From Protula sp. h YS-2021 (Eukaryota > Annelida > Polychaeta > Sabellida > Serpulidae): 64,000 nucleotides of DNA. Each line of letters starts with the position of its first letter. The first letter of the stretch is position 1. The stretch is taken from contig OX457025.1 in NCBI GenBank assembly GCA_949752745.1, positions 51,419,098 through 51,483,097 on the forward strand, given 5' to 3'. The position numbers were made by a program, and so were the translations under genes. The notes below the pieces were generated by a model that saw nothing but the letters and a program-made list of their open reading frames with translations, was not told the DNA's origin and searched no databases. This document shows positions 1 through 10,975 of this stretch, in pieces.

Positions 1-351
1 TCTTGTATTTTTTTGCTTGTGGATTGAGGGATCCCCGTAGTTTAACGAATTCGAACGATGCATTGTCGTCTGATTCCTTTTGTCCCCGCCATGGCAGCAC
101 GGATGCTTAACTGGTTTAAGAGCCGTATATATAAAATTTGGCTTTTAATATACGTTGAAATGTATAGATTTCAAACACATCATTCTTCCCATTTAGTTAG
201 TTTCACAAAAGGCAACACCCATTTATTAAATAAATACCTGAAGGTGAATGGAAAATGTATCTAAGCAAGATCTGCCGTGAATTTCACCCCAACGCTTGCA
301 CTTACAACTTGACTAAATAAAGCGAAAATCCGTGTAGACGATTTACCGGTT
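1..351. other. Unassigned left edge
   Basis: I see no recognisable gene here. It directly precedes a PC4-like relic, so it may be eroded flank of the same decayed Polinton, but no coding similarity supports this. Confidence 0.3.
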
Positions 352-534
352 ATGATACCCATTAATGTATGTATTAAATTGGTGAAATATCAACAGCAAC
401 TGACAGTTAACATTCGTGAATATATTACGGATCATTCTGGGAGGCTATATCCTACGAAGAAGGGAATTTTGTCATCATTGAAAGATCGGCAAATGCTGAA
501 GAAGCAAGTGCCGTCAGTGGATCTCATGCTTTAG
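352..534 (+). pseudogene. Relic PC4-like gene of a decayed Polinton
   Basis: The translated segment carries the PC4/Sub1 single-strand DNA-binding signature: an IREY-like strand, a TKKGI turn, then a helix containing LKK. It matches the end of the intact PC4-like gene at 24,995-25,360 almost motif for motif (NIREY versus NIRKY, PTKKGIL in both, MLKKQV in both). The N-terminal half and a convincing promoter are missing. It sits upstream of two further relics in the same order as copy 1, so I read it as the left survivor of an old Polinton. Family assignment is from visible motifs only. Confidence 0.65.
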
Positions 535-639
535 CAGATGGATGTGTATAAATGCAGTGACAGTCAAAAGAAGGTTCAGTAGAACTCATTTATCGTCATG
601 AATTCAAAAGTGAAACTATCTCTGTATCACTTAGGTAAA

Positions 640-855
640 CTGACGATCTATTATTGTGAAACTTACATTGTCCTATCTCCTGAAGATCAAGCTTTGGTGA
701 GGGTTCCTTTGAATCCTTATAAATAATACGATTTCTTCTACAAATGTCAGAACATCTTAATGCGAGAGTCTTTGAACGTGACGCGGAACGCTGTATACCG
801 TTTCAAAGATATGATGAGCTTAGCGAAGCACTCTCAATGGAAAACATTTGAGTTA
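640..855 (+). pseudogene. Relic of second PC4-like paralogue
   Basis: Two short translated pieces resemble the gene at 25,748-26,092: one with YIVLSPEDQ against YLVLSLDDQ, and one with FQRYDELSE against FRQYDELTE. They are in different frames and interrupted by stops, so the gene is dead. The paralogue found at 25,382-25,744 in copy 1 appears to be missing between this relic and the previous one. Confidence 0.55.
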
Positions 856-867
856 AGTTTGTGATGC

Positions 868-1170
868 TTGCCAAGAACTTGCAAAGTTAGCTTTGAATCA
901 AATGAGCATGTACAATTGATACGTGGTTCAAATAAAACTGACTTCAAGCCTTATATGTGGACTAATATAAAGACTTTGAAAAGTTTAATTGAATTGCCAT
1001 TATCAAATCATGCTGAAGTAAAAGTTTTTGGATTGGATCAATGTTATGTCGGTTTTCATAACATTTACAAACGGGGTGATAACATTTATGATACTTATTT
1101 CAGTTTAAGTTCTCGTGAGTGGGTTAGTATGTTACATTTATTTGAAATTTTTTGTTTTCATCCTCAATAA
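868..1170 (+). pseudogene. Relic of third PC4-like paralogue
   Basis: The 100-residue frame ends in a segment (HNIYKRG, then YDTY, then a W-containing helix) that matches the end of the gene at 26,082-26,381 (HSIYKRG, YDTY, EWYAL). Both halves of the tandem fold are recognisable. It is the best-preserved part of the relic cluster and still ends in a stop at the equivalent place. The convergent protease gene that follows in copy 1 is absent here. Confidence 0.65.
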
Positions 1171-1249
1171 ATGTCAATATTTTAATTTGGTGTTTATGAT
1201 CATTGTAGTTCTCAAAAGTGTAAATATTTGTGACATTCAATAAAATGAA

Positions 1250-1860
1250 AAAGCATATATGATGCTTTTCAACTTTTTAATTTTTTTTCAAACAATACTT
1301 GACTATAATACATAAAAATAATACGACACCTTACTATAATACATAATATTTGATATATGATATACGCTTTACGGGTGAATTACCGCCTCGCCAGGGACCG
1401 TCCATAAGAATAGAAAATGAAAATGAAAGTTTATGGGTGAATTAACACGCCAGAGCTACACGCTTCAATCTATGCGTGGTCAACCTTCAAGGTAATAAGA
1501 TTATCAGTTTTCGTTTTGGGTCATATACTACGCAAATGCCTACAACTCAACATCCACATACTTCTCTTTCATTGCAAAGAAACAGAGCGCACGAACACAG
1601 AATCATCTTTAACTAAAAAAACACCTACGGTCTTTTAACAGTGCCACCAGCTGATAGGAATGCAAAAAGCTGCCGTAGTTGTATGATTGATGTATGAATG
1701 TTGTTTTAAAGTAATTAACAATGGAAAGTCTTGCACATCCCAAGTGGTACTGAATAATATTTCATATTACGCCGGCAGACACGTGAGCCGGATTCAGGTT
1801 GAGTTTATCTGATCATGGGATAATAAATGATTACTATGACTAAATATCATATGCCTGCGC
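1250..1860. other. Intergenic, no gene seen
   Basis: AT-rich sequence with a short hairpin at about 1,250-1,272 (8-bp arms AAAAGCAT/ATGCTTTT). No coding or known repeat signal beyond that is visible. Confidence 0.4.
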
Positions 1861-1899
1861 ATGAATCAGAGGGATGGGGGTGAGGGAGGCTCTCACGTC

Positions 1900-2115
1900 C
1901 TATACGTTATGCTTGGCCCAGTTCTCTCGTCCTGTATGGTTGGCCCAGTTACCTCGTTCTTTACTTTATGCTTGGCTCAGTTCTCTCGTCCTATGAAAAA
2001 AGTAAAAAAAGTTCCCACGGGGGTGGGGGGGGGGTGGGGGGGGGCAGGTAGGTGGCCCAGTTCTCTCGTCCTATACTTTATGCTTGGCTCAGTTCTCTCG
2101 TTATATTCCTACTTC
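1900..2115. repeat. Short imperfect tandem repeat with G-run
   Basis: The block GGCCCAGTTCTCTCGTCC followed by an ACTTTATGCTTGGCT-like linker recurs about five times, interrupted by a run of G residues near 2,022-2,045. A variant of the same block occurs just before the polymerase promoter at about 21,231, which may be chance. Confidence 0.55.
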
Positions 2116-2119
2116 ATGG

Positions 2120-2700
2120 CAAAATTTGGCAGAATCTTTCGGGCCCGGCAAAAAAAAACTAACAAGTTTGAACCTTTTCTGAAGTTCAGCGGCTGAGAAA
2201 TCTTACATACAAGATTTTAATGTAATGACGTCATATGCCTTTATTTCATTACATTCGTCAAAGTTGACGAATGTCCGACAGATCCAAGGAATATCAAGAT
2301 AAAATTTGAAGTCCATATACCTTTCCGTTATCGAGATGTTTTAAACACAAGTGTTAGTTCAAAATATATACATGTTTTACGTGACGAATCATACGATGCA
2401 CTCTTTCGTTCTTCTCGCGACAAAATCTTTCGGAAATACCAAGCAACATTCCAACCAAGTTTTAACTTTCTCCGATGTATAGCGGCTGAGAAATGTCGCA
2501 CACAAGATTTTTACGTAATGACGTCATATGCCTACCGTAATAAAGTAAAATGCGTCAAAAGTTGACAGAATAGTCCTACCTAACTAAGGAATAGTTAGAA
2601 GTTTGAAGTCGATCAACTTTTTGTTCTCGAGATATCTTGCACACAGCATTTTATTCATAACAGACAGACACACGTACATACAAACACATAACATTTTGTA
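2120..2700. repeat. Dispersed repeat family with TGACGTCA, dimeric
   Basis: Two copies about 290 bp apart share AGCGGCTGAGAAAT, a CACACAAGATTTT-like block and TAATGACGTCATATGCCT. It ends in a GACA-rich tail. A related copy lies at about 16,440-17,170. No coding content is convincing; the class is unknown (SINE-like or MITE-like). Confidence 0.6.
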
Positions 2701-2729
2701 CAATTTTGTACAATTTTTGGTACAATTTG

Positions 2730-5325
2730 CAACTTCTGCATTTCACATTTTGGTATTCCATACAGAAGACTGTTTGAAAAGTCTAACCTGGAAATAACAT
2801 AAGCGTGGATCTGGAGTTTGGTCGCCATAGGTGTTACGTAACGTCTAATTCGGGAAATATTCCGCAAATAGAACAGGGAACATTTAATTTTTGAGTTAAG
2901 AAATGATCGCAACTTTGAGAGATTTTGCTTCGAACCTATCAAAATGATTTCAGTTTTGTCATCATTGAGTTTTAACATATTTTTGGCCATCCATGAACTG
3001 AAACTTTTAACACATACTTCTAGTCTACTCAAATCTGGATTGTTGTTTTTAAAGGCAACGTACAACTGACTGTCATCAGCGTAAAAGTGGGACGTAACGT
3101 TATGCTGATCGGCAATGTCGGCCAGCGGACTAACATAGAGAGTAAAGAGAATCGGTCCCAAGACCGAGCCCTGTGGTACACCGAACTTAAGCTCCGCTGC
3201 ATCTGAGCGAACGCCGTTTATCAAAACTGACTGATGTCTGTGTGATAGATATGACTTAATCCAAAGCAGTGCCGACCCTTGTATATGGAAACGTGACTGC
3301 AATCGCGCAAATAAAATATTATGATCCAGAGTGTCAAACGCAGCGCTTAGATCTAACATTGCTAGTGCTACCATTTTCTTATTGTTGAGAGATTGCATAA
3401 TATCGTTCTTTACACATAGTAGTGCAGTTTCCGTACTGTGAAACATTCGATAGGCCGATTGATATTTTGCATGCAAATTTTTAGGAATAATATGATCATT
3501 TATGCGTTTGGCTACAACTCTCTCTATTTATTTTGACAGGAAACTCAAATTTGACACGGGTCTATAATTTTTCAAAACATCTTTATCTAAACTAGCCTTT
3601 TTCAGCAGAGGTCGTATGAGTGCATTTTTCAACGAAATGGGAACAGTGCTATTAGAAAGGGAAAACTTAACTATTTTTGTGAGCACTGGGACAATAACAT
3701 CACAACACGATTTCAATAACCAAGTAGGAAAAGGGTCCAAATCGCACGTAGCGGGCGATGCTTTCATCACTAGACACTTGATCTCTTCCTCTGTAGCTAA
3801 TGAGAAGGTAGACAAGGCGTTTTCAAATGGTGTCGGTTCCTGTTTTTCACGTGTATTATCCATTAAAGTCACTCTTTCGGAGAGCGAGATATTACTGCGT
3901 ATTTTGATTATTTTGTTCATGAAGAAATCATTGAATACTTTGGACATTGTATCCTTGGGAATATTTGATGGGAGCTAGACGGTTTGCTCCAGTTCAAAAT
4001 TGACTTCGTCACATTAAACAATTGTTTTTGATCATGTTGAGCGTCCAGAACTTGGTTTGAATGAAACTGGGCTTTAGCCTCATCAATTAGGAAATTAACG
4101 AGCTTGCATTGCGCTTTATATTTATCCTTATCACAGTCTAGTGCAGAACGTACGGCCTTGCGCTCTAGCCTGCGTCGAATCAATTTTGCTTGACGTACAT
4201 TCGCCGTATACCACTGAGTATTTGGACGAACCAAAACACGTTTTTTAGTGGTAGGTGCATTTTTTGCGACAATGTTCTGTATAGATTCATTATAAACAGT
4301 GACAGCTTCGTCAACTGTTGCACACTGATCGACACAAACAGAAGCGATATCCGTTTTAAAACTTTCAATGTCAACTGATTTTAATTTTCTGTACGATATA
4401 GTTTTTGAAGGACGTAGAGGCTTACCAATTTGAATATCGTATATTATAAGATAGTGATCAGAGATCTGTAGGTCGTACACATCAGTCGATGTCGGCATAA
4501 TATTGCTATCAGAGACTAAAACTGCATCTAGATTATGCTTGCTTTGATGTGTTGTGAGTCTCACAATTTGAGAAAGGCCACATGAAGAGATTAATGAATT
4601 CAAGCGCATGATATCCTGATCATTAGAACGATCCAGATGCAAATTAAAATCTCCGACAACCATTGTGTTGTGGGTTTTAGAAGAAGCGAGTGTCGAAATA
4701 AGGAATTGCCATATGGGTCAGGACGATATACTGTATACAAGTGAAAACGCTGATTACTCACAGTAATATCCGTTCCCAACAGTTCAAAAGTGCTATGTTG
4801 CTGTATTGGGTGAGGCTTAAACAGTATGTCCGAACGATAAATGGTCGCGACACCACCGCCACGTTTTGTTGATCGTGGATAAGATAAGGCAAGGTAGCCA
4901 TCTGGCACCATTTGCGATAGAACTGCATGGTCGTCATCACGTCCAAGCCAGGTTTCAGTGATAAAAAGAAGGTCTAAGTTGCGCTCTATGATAGGATCGT
5001 TTAAAATGCTTGTTTTGTTTCTCAGTGACCTTGCATTAATCAGACCACATTTCAATTTTTCACGTCTAGTATCCAGAGAACTGTCAATGTATATCAAATT
5101 CTGTTTGTTTACCCCATGACACAAAACAGCTGATTGAGATCGAGAACTAGGCTTTATTGTTTGTATCCTACATTTTGACCCTTTGGAGCCACGATGCGTA
5201 CGCGTTGTTCTTGCAAGACCGAGGTCTCCAATAGACTGGGCTAGGTGTCTATCCAAACGTGTCGTGCCAAACTGATTCAATTGTTCTGTTGAATATCTAA
5301 TGACCATTAGGTACAAATAGAACAC
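2730..5325 (-). mobile_element. Decayed non-LTR retrotransposon (jockey/CR1/L2-like), EN plus RT
   Basis: Read on the minus strand, this holds an apurinic-type endonuclease followed by reverse transcriptase. Endonuclease motifs include FITETWL, GGGVATIYR and GDFNLHLD, with ISDHYLI at its end. RT motifs include the LDLSAAFDT block, PQGSVLGP and the catalytic FYADDSQLY. The reading frame is broken by a frameshift around 4,600-4,663, another around 3,917-3,947, and an in-frame TAA at 3,528-3,530. The RT C-terminus stops abruptly after the LDFSNSLLYG motif where a GACA-tailed repeat begins. The 3' end is therefore lost, which is unlike the usual 5' truncation of LINEs. Clade-level assignment is by motif resemblance only. 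Confidence 0.85.
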
Positions 5326-5344
5326 GCAGACAATTGTTCCACTT

Positions 5345-5560
5345 CACTACACTCAGTATCCTTTTCCATACAGAGACCAAAAATGGCTTTTAAGAATAAA
5401 GTTTTTTTTCCAAGTCTCTAGGCCTCTGCGTTCTCGAGATATCGCTTGTACAAAAAAGCGATGACGGACAGACAGACAGACGGACAGACGGACAGACGGA
5501 CAGACAGACACCCCAAGTCTATAGGCCCCAACCCTATAGGGTTGGGGCCTAACAATGCGT
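5345..5560. repeat. Dispersed repeat with (GACA)n tail and 30-bp perfect palindrome
   Basis: A CTCGAGATATCGC-containing block is followed by a GACA/GACG microsatellite (about 5,467-5,511) and then a perfect 30-bp palindrome at 5,522-5,551 whose arms read TAGGCCCCAACCCTA. The CTCGAGATATC plus GACA order also occurs at about 2,627-2,670, so this looks like one repeat family. Confidence 0.7.
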
Positions 5561-6640
5561 TTATCGACCCGACTACAATACGAATATACAGTATCCACTA
5601 CTTGGTGGTTTGATACAGCGTCGGGTGAAATCCCCACCACAGACCGGTATAATATTGTACTTCTTTCCGCGAAATCAGTGTTCGTGAGTACCACATAACG
5701 CTTGGTTAAAATATTTTAGTTATGTGTGGATTTTTATTTTAATGTCATATTATATTTATATGCTGTATATAAATATTATCGCACACAGATCAGATGGGTT
5801 TCTTTTCTTCTTTCTTCTTTTTTTCTGGGATACAGGCCTAAATATGGCAAGAATGTCCAGGGACATTGTGATCTGCCGAGATCTAGTGAATCAAGTATCA
5901 AAGGTTTGTGTGGCCGTCAAAAAGTGGTAGTCATATTTACTGAAAACTTTTTCAAATGTCGGGATTTGCCCAATTTCTGGCGGATCTTAGAACAGTAATT
6001 TTAAAGAGCCCTAGCGCTGGACTAAATTACTTGCAGAAGAACTATTTTGAAAAAAAACATGAAAACTGGCTACTCAACTTTATGCCTCCTTTTTGGCCAA
6101 CTTTTAGTGAAAAAATTGCTTATAAAAATTATCAATGCCCACCCTCACCCAGATCTTTGGCGGATCGACAAAAAAGGTTGATTTTCAAGAGAGAATGATC
6201 TAGGGAACAATCTTTCCAAACTGGAAAGAAATCCGATCGAAATTGTGGCGGAAGAAGTATTTTGAAAATTGACTACCAAAATCTAAACAAAAATGTCCGG
6301 GCACATTATGATCAGCAGAGATCTAGTAAATCACCTATCAATGGGCTTGTATGGTCGCCAAAAGGTGGTTGTCATACCGTTAAAGCCGGATGTAGAAAAT
6401 TGTACAAATTTATAAAATTGTGGGCGGAGAAGCATTTTAAAAATTAGCTACCAAATATTTTTAAATGCCCCCCATTTAACCTATTTTAGGCGGATCGCCA
6501 GTAATGCAACTTTTCAAAAGAGGACTGCCTAATGGGCATTTATGAAAAATTTGAAGAGAATCCGACCAAAATCGTGGAAGAAGGGCTTTCAAAGCTCGCT
6601 GCCGAAAAATGCTCCCCCCCCCGTCTTTTTCTTTTTTTTT
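5560..6640. repeat. Diverged copies of an interspersed repeat (R1)
   Basis: The stretch holds tandem-like diverged copies of a motif set: TGTCCGGGCACATTATGATC, a GGCGGATCG-like block, GGAAAGAAATCCGATCGAAATT-like sequence and GAAGCATTTTAAAAATT. The same set recurs at 7,870-8,060, 8,480-8,600, 10,800-10,975 and 46,260-46,560. Short open frames here are not coding. Confidence 0.55.
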
Positions 6641-6644
6641 TGCT

Positions 6645-7870
6645 TTAGGGACGTTTCCGAACAAAAATCATCCCGACCTTATGACCGCGTACATTATGGC
6701 CAGGTAACTTATGGCCGGGGTAAAGCCTAATGAAGCATTAATTTTAGGTTATCATACGTTTTTTAGCTTTGGGGACCTATTGGCCGGGTTAAAGCTTTAC
6801 AAAGCTTTATTTTAGGTTATCATAAGATTTTTGTCATTGGGGAGGTTTGGGCCCTAAATTCATTTGGGGACCTTATGGCAGGGCACATGTGGCCGGTGCA
6901 AAGCTCAATAAAGCGTTAACTTTTTTTTGCTTTGGGGACGTTTAGGCCCTGAGTTCATTTGGGGACCTTATGGCCAGATACTGTTTGGCCGGAGACCTTA
7001 TGGCCGAGGACTTGTGCTGGATTCCACAACAAATTTTGATTTGGTGACCTTTTGACCCTACATACATTTGAAGACCATATGGCCGAGTATCTTTTGCCGG
7101 GACAAAGCTTAATAAAGTGCTATTATAGGTCATCATAGTTTTTCTAGCTTTGGGGACGTTTGGTCCTGAATTCTGGAGCCGGGGGCGTTTTGTCACGGAT
7201 TCCGCTATGACAAATTTTACTTTGGGGACGTTTTGGCCATAAATTCATTTTGGGATCTTATGGCAGGGGACATTATATCCGTGTAGTCTATGGCTGGGGT
7301 AAAGCTTAATAAAGCGTTAATTTAGGTTATCACGCGTTTTTTTTCCTCTGAGGTTTTGGCCCTAAATTCATTTGGAGACCTTTTGGCTGGGGACTTTGTG
7401 ACCGGAGTAAAGCTTAATAAAGCTCCAATTTAAGTTATCAGACGTTTTTTGGATTTTGTCAGGTTTTAGCATTAAATTCATTTGGGGACCTGTTGGGAGG
7501 TTTCATATGGCCGGTGTAAAGCTTAATAAAGTGTTCATTTAGGTTATACGTTTTTTGCTTTGGAAACGTTTTGGCCTTAATTTATTTTGGTGACCTAGGA
7601 CGGGGAATCTTATGGTCGGGTACTGTTTGGCCGGGGGCATGTTGTCCTGGTTTCCTCGACAAATTCTGCTTTAAAGACGTTTTGACCTTAAATTCGTTTG
7701 GGGACCTATGGCCGAGGTAAAGCCTAATAAAGCGTTAATTTAGGTTATCATACGTTTTTAGCTCTGGGGGCGTTTTGGACCAAAATTCATTTGGGGACCT
7801 TAAGGCCGGGGGCGTTTTGCCCTGGATTCCAATATGATAAATTTTACTTCGGGGATGTCTTGGCCAACCC
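6645..7870. repeat. Degenerate tandem array
   Basis: About eight irregular units contain GTAAAGCTTAATAAAGCGTT, then AGGTTATCATACGTTTTT, TTTGGGGACGTTTTGGCC and TTCATTTGGGGACCTTATGG. Unit length varies from about 75 to 200 bp because of internal losses. R1 repeats flank it on both sides, so the array is probably the expanded middle of one R1-type element. Confidence 0.7.
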
Positions 7871-8620
7871 AAATTGCGGGAGATGAAGTATTTTAAAAAT
7901 TGGCTATCATAAAATTAAAAAAATGCCCCCATTTGACCAATTTTGGGGGGATCGCAAAAAAGAGTAATTTTTCAAGGCAGGCCTATCTAGAGAACAACCG
8001 TATAAAATTGGAAAGGAATCCGATCGAAATTGCAAGAAGAAAAGCATTTTATAATTTAAAATCCAATAAATTAACAAGTATGTGCAAGGACATGACCCAG
8101 CCGGGTTACCAAGCAAGAAAAGAGAGAAAAACTCTGAAACAAATACTGTCAGGCCAAACAATGAAGTATGTAAAATGCATTTAATTCGAATTTGGAAGCT
8201 ACCCGAAAAGGGATGTTGGAGAGGTTGGGTTCTGACGATTCCCATATTTACCGACATTTATACAATTTTACAAAGTTTATAAAATTCCACCATTTCGGCA
8301 TTTTTGTCATTTTGTCATTGCAAAAAAAAAAAAAAGAAAAAAAAGAAAGAAAAGAAAAGCAATATCCAGGTGGAGAAGCACTTAAGAAACTTTCGATTAA
8401 AATTTTATAGCTATTTGAAAAAGACTGAAACAAATGAATGGTTTGACAATTCAGTTATTTACCACCATTTATTCAAGTTTTTGCCAAACTTCAAAATTCT
8501 GCCATTTCAGCAGTTTTTGGCGAATCGTCAAAAAAAGTAATAGCCAGGTGGGGGACTATCCAGGGAACATTCCTGCATAATATCAAAACGATTACAGCAA
8601 AACAATGATCAACCATTCGT
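7870..8620. repeat. R1 repeat copies flanking the array
   Basis: R1 motifs (ATCCGATCGAAATTGC and neighbours) are repeated here with an A-rich AAAAGAAA tract at about 8,321-8,360. Nothing here looks coding. Confidence 0.5.
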
Positions 8621-8639
8621 ATTCAAGGGAAGAGTTAGT

Positions 8640-10652
8640 TATATAGGTTAGGATCAATATGCAAATACAAGAACGATGTTCTGTCGCCAGGTGTCAAGCA
8701 GTCGGTTTACGATCTTAGTCATTCTAATGACCAAGGAAAGTTATTTCGCGAAATTGATAAAGTCATGCACCGTAGCGTGAAACAATCCTTGCCAGATAAC
8801 AGCGACGACAAGGCTCTTGCGGACGAATTTTGTAACTTTTTCATGGATAAAATTAAGAAGATCAGAGATAATTTTGGGCATATTTCGGAGGAGACTTTTG
8901 CGTTTGATTCAAAGACTCCGTGTTATTTTACGCCTTTGCAATCTTTCGCAGCGCTATCACAAGATGATGTAAAGAACATCATGATGAAGTCCGCATCGAA
9001 AACTTGTGAACTTGACCCTATCCCCACGTTGTTGCTGAAGTTGTGTATCGATGAACTTTGCCCAGTGATTACAAGCATCGTCAATAAGTCGCTGAGTAGT
9101 GCTCAAATGCATCAAATATTTAAGCAGGCAATTGTGCGCCCCCTGATAAAGAAGCCGACTTTAGAGCCAGTCTTGAAAAATTTTCGACCGGTTTCAAACC
9201 TTGCATATATTTCGAAAGTCATACAGGAGGCTGCAAGTCAGCAGATTGCCAAGCATATCGAGAGAAACAGTCTTGCGGATCCTCTTCAGTCAGCTTACAA
9301 GTCAAAGCATTCCACGGAGACCGCTTTGCTCAAAGTGTGCAATGATATCATGACTGAGTTGGACAGTGGCGGGGCTGTTTTTCTCGGTATGCTGGACCTC
9401 AGCGCGGCTTTTGACACCGTGGACCACGGTATATTACTACACCGACTGCGCACTACGTTCAATATCACCGATACAGTATATAAATGGCTAGAGTCGTATT
9501 GGACATATAGATCGATTCGAGTGTGCATTAATAAATCATACTCAGAATCAATCACACTCGATTGCTCTCTGCCTCAGGGCTCCCAGATGGGACCCAAGCG
9601 TTATAGTGACTATGTTGCACTTCTAGCTAAACTGATACGGATATTGCAGCTCTTATATCATTACTATGCAGACGATGCACAAGTTGGCAAGTCATGCAGT
9701 CCAAAGTCTAAAGAATCCCAATTGCAAGCCGCCCAGAGCTTGGAAAGTGGGATATGCAGCATTTCTCAATGGATGTTTGCAAATCGACTTAAGTTAAACT
9801 GCGAAAAAACTGAGTTCATCACTTTCGTATCAAAACAGAATTTGAGGCATATTGTAGTACACGAGCTTCAAATAAACGCAGATATAATACCATCAGTGCC
9901 TGTAGTGCGGAATCTGGACGTTTACATGGATACCCACCTCAACTTCGACCATCATATCACGCATCTCCGCAAAGTCTGTTTCATGTATCTTGGATGGATA
10001 AAAAAGATAAGACATCTACTTACTTTCGAGCCGCTAAAATTTAAGTTCATGCCTTGATAATATCGCAAATAGATTATTGTAACAGTCTGTTCACAGGATT
10101 GCCCCAGTGTTCGTTTCGTCGTTTACAGCTTATCATGAATGCAGCAGCGCGTGTGATCACACGGGTGCCCCGCAGAGAGCACATAACCCCGAGCCTGATA
10201 CAAATGCACTGGTTACCAGTTATAGAGAGATGCCAGTTCAAGACTTTGACCTTTGTGTACAAGTGTATGAACGGCTTGGCGCCCTCATATCTCACGGATA
10301 TGGTCACCCCGTACACTCCCCTTCGTGTTCTCAGGTCTAGTTCAGGCAACTATCTGGAAGTAACTAAACCTAGATGTCGATATGGGGAGCGTTCATTCCA
10401 ATATACCGGTGCTGTTTTATGGAACAGCCTTCCTGAAAACGTTAAATCTGCGCAATTGCTTAGTATTTTCAAATGCAAACTCAAAACTCATCTGTTTGCT
10501 AAGGCCTAAGGCCATGTGTTGTCATAAAGCATTACTAATTTTAGATTTTATATTGCTTTTTAGTTTAACGATTAATGCTTAATGTTTTTATATCATTGTT
10601 AGCGCTTAGAGGATACTCCAAATAAGCGCGTTACAAAAATCGAGTATAATAA

Positions 10653-10700
<48 letters not shown>

Positions 10701-10705
10701 CTGAA
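8640..10705 (+). mobile_element. 5'-truncated non-LTR retrotransposon with intact 3' end
   Basis: Reverse transcriptase begins within the linker after a missing endonuclease. Visible motifs are DPIPT, RPLIKK, the MLDLSAAFDTVDH block, and YYADDAQ as the catalytic centre. The normally conserved PQGS-LGP motif is altered to PQGSQMGPKR, so the enzyme is probably inactive. One frameshift near 10,045-10,057 separates the RT core from the C-terminal region (IDYCNSL, NAAARVI, HWLPV, LWNSLP). The 3' UTR holds a TTAGCGCTTAGA and AAGCGCGTTACAAA pair and ends in an (AAT)n tail (about 10,647-10,700), a common 3' end in the CR1/L2 group. No autonomous copy is present. Confidence 0.88.
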
Positions 10706-10799
10706 GGAGCAGTAGCATTTAAAAAAAATTAACATACGCACATACATTCAAGCCCCCTATAGTGATACGACTAACAAAGTCGGCTGGGTTAAAAATGGC

Positions 10800-10975
10800 C
10801 CTAATTTGGCGAATTTTTGATTGATCAGCAAACAAAATAATTCTTCAAGAGAGAACCATAAAAAGAACAACACGTACAAAATTGGAGAGGAATCTGATCA
10901 AAATTGTAAAATTTTGAAAACTAACTGCAAATACATTAAAAAGTGCCTCCATTTGATCAAATTTGTCGCCACGTA
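10800..10975. repeat. R1 repeat copy bordering the minisatellite
   Basis: Shares TTCAAGAGAGAACC, ACAAAATTGGAGAGGAATC and AAAATTGTAAAATTTTGAAA with the R1 copies at 6 and 8 kb. It abuts the 38-bp array directly, so the array may be an internal expansion of such an element. Confidence 0.55.
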
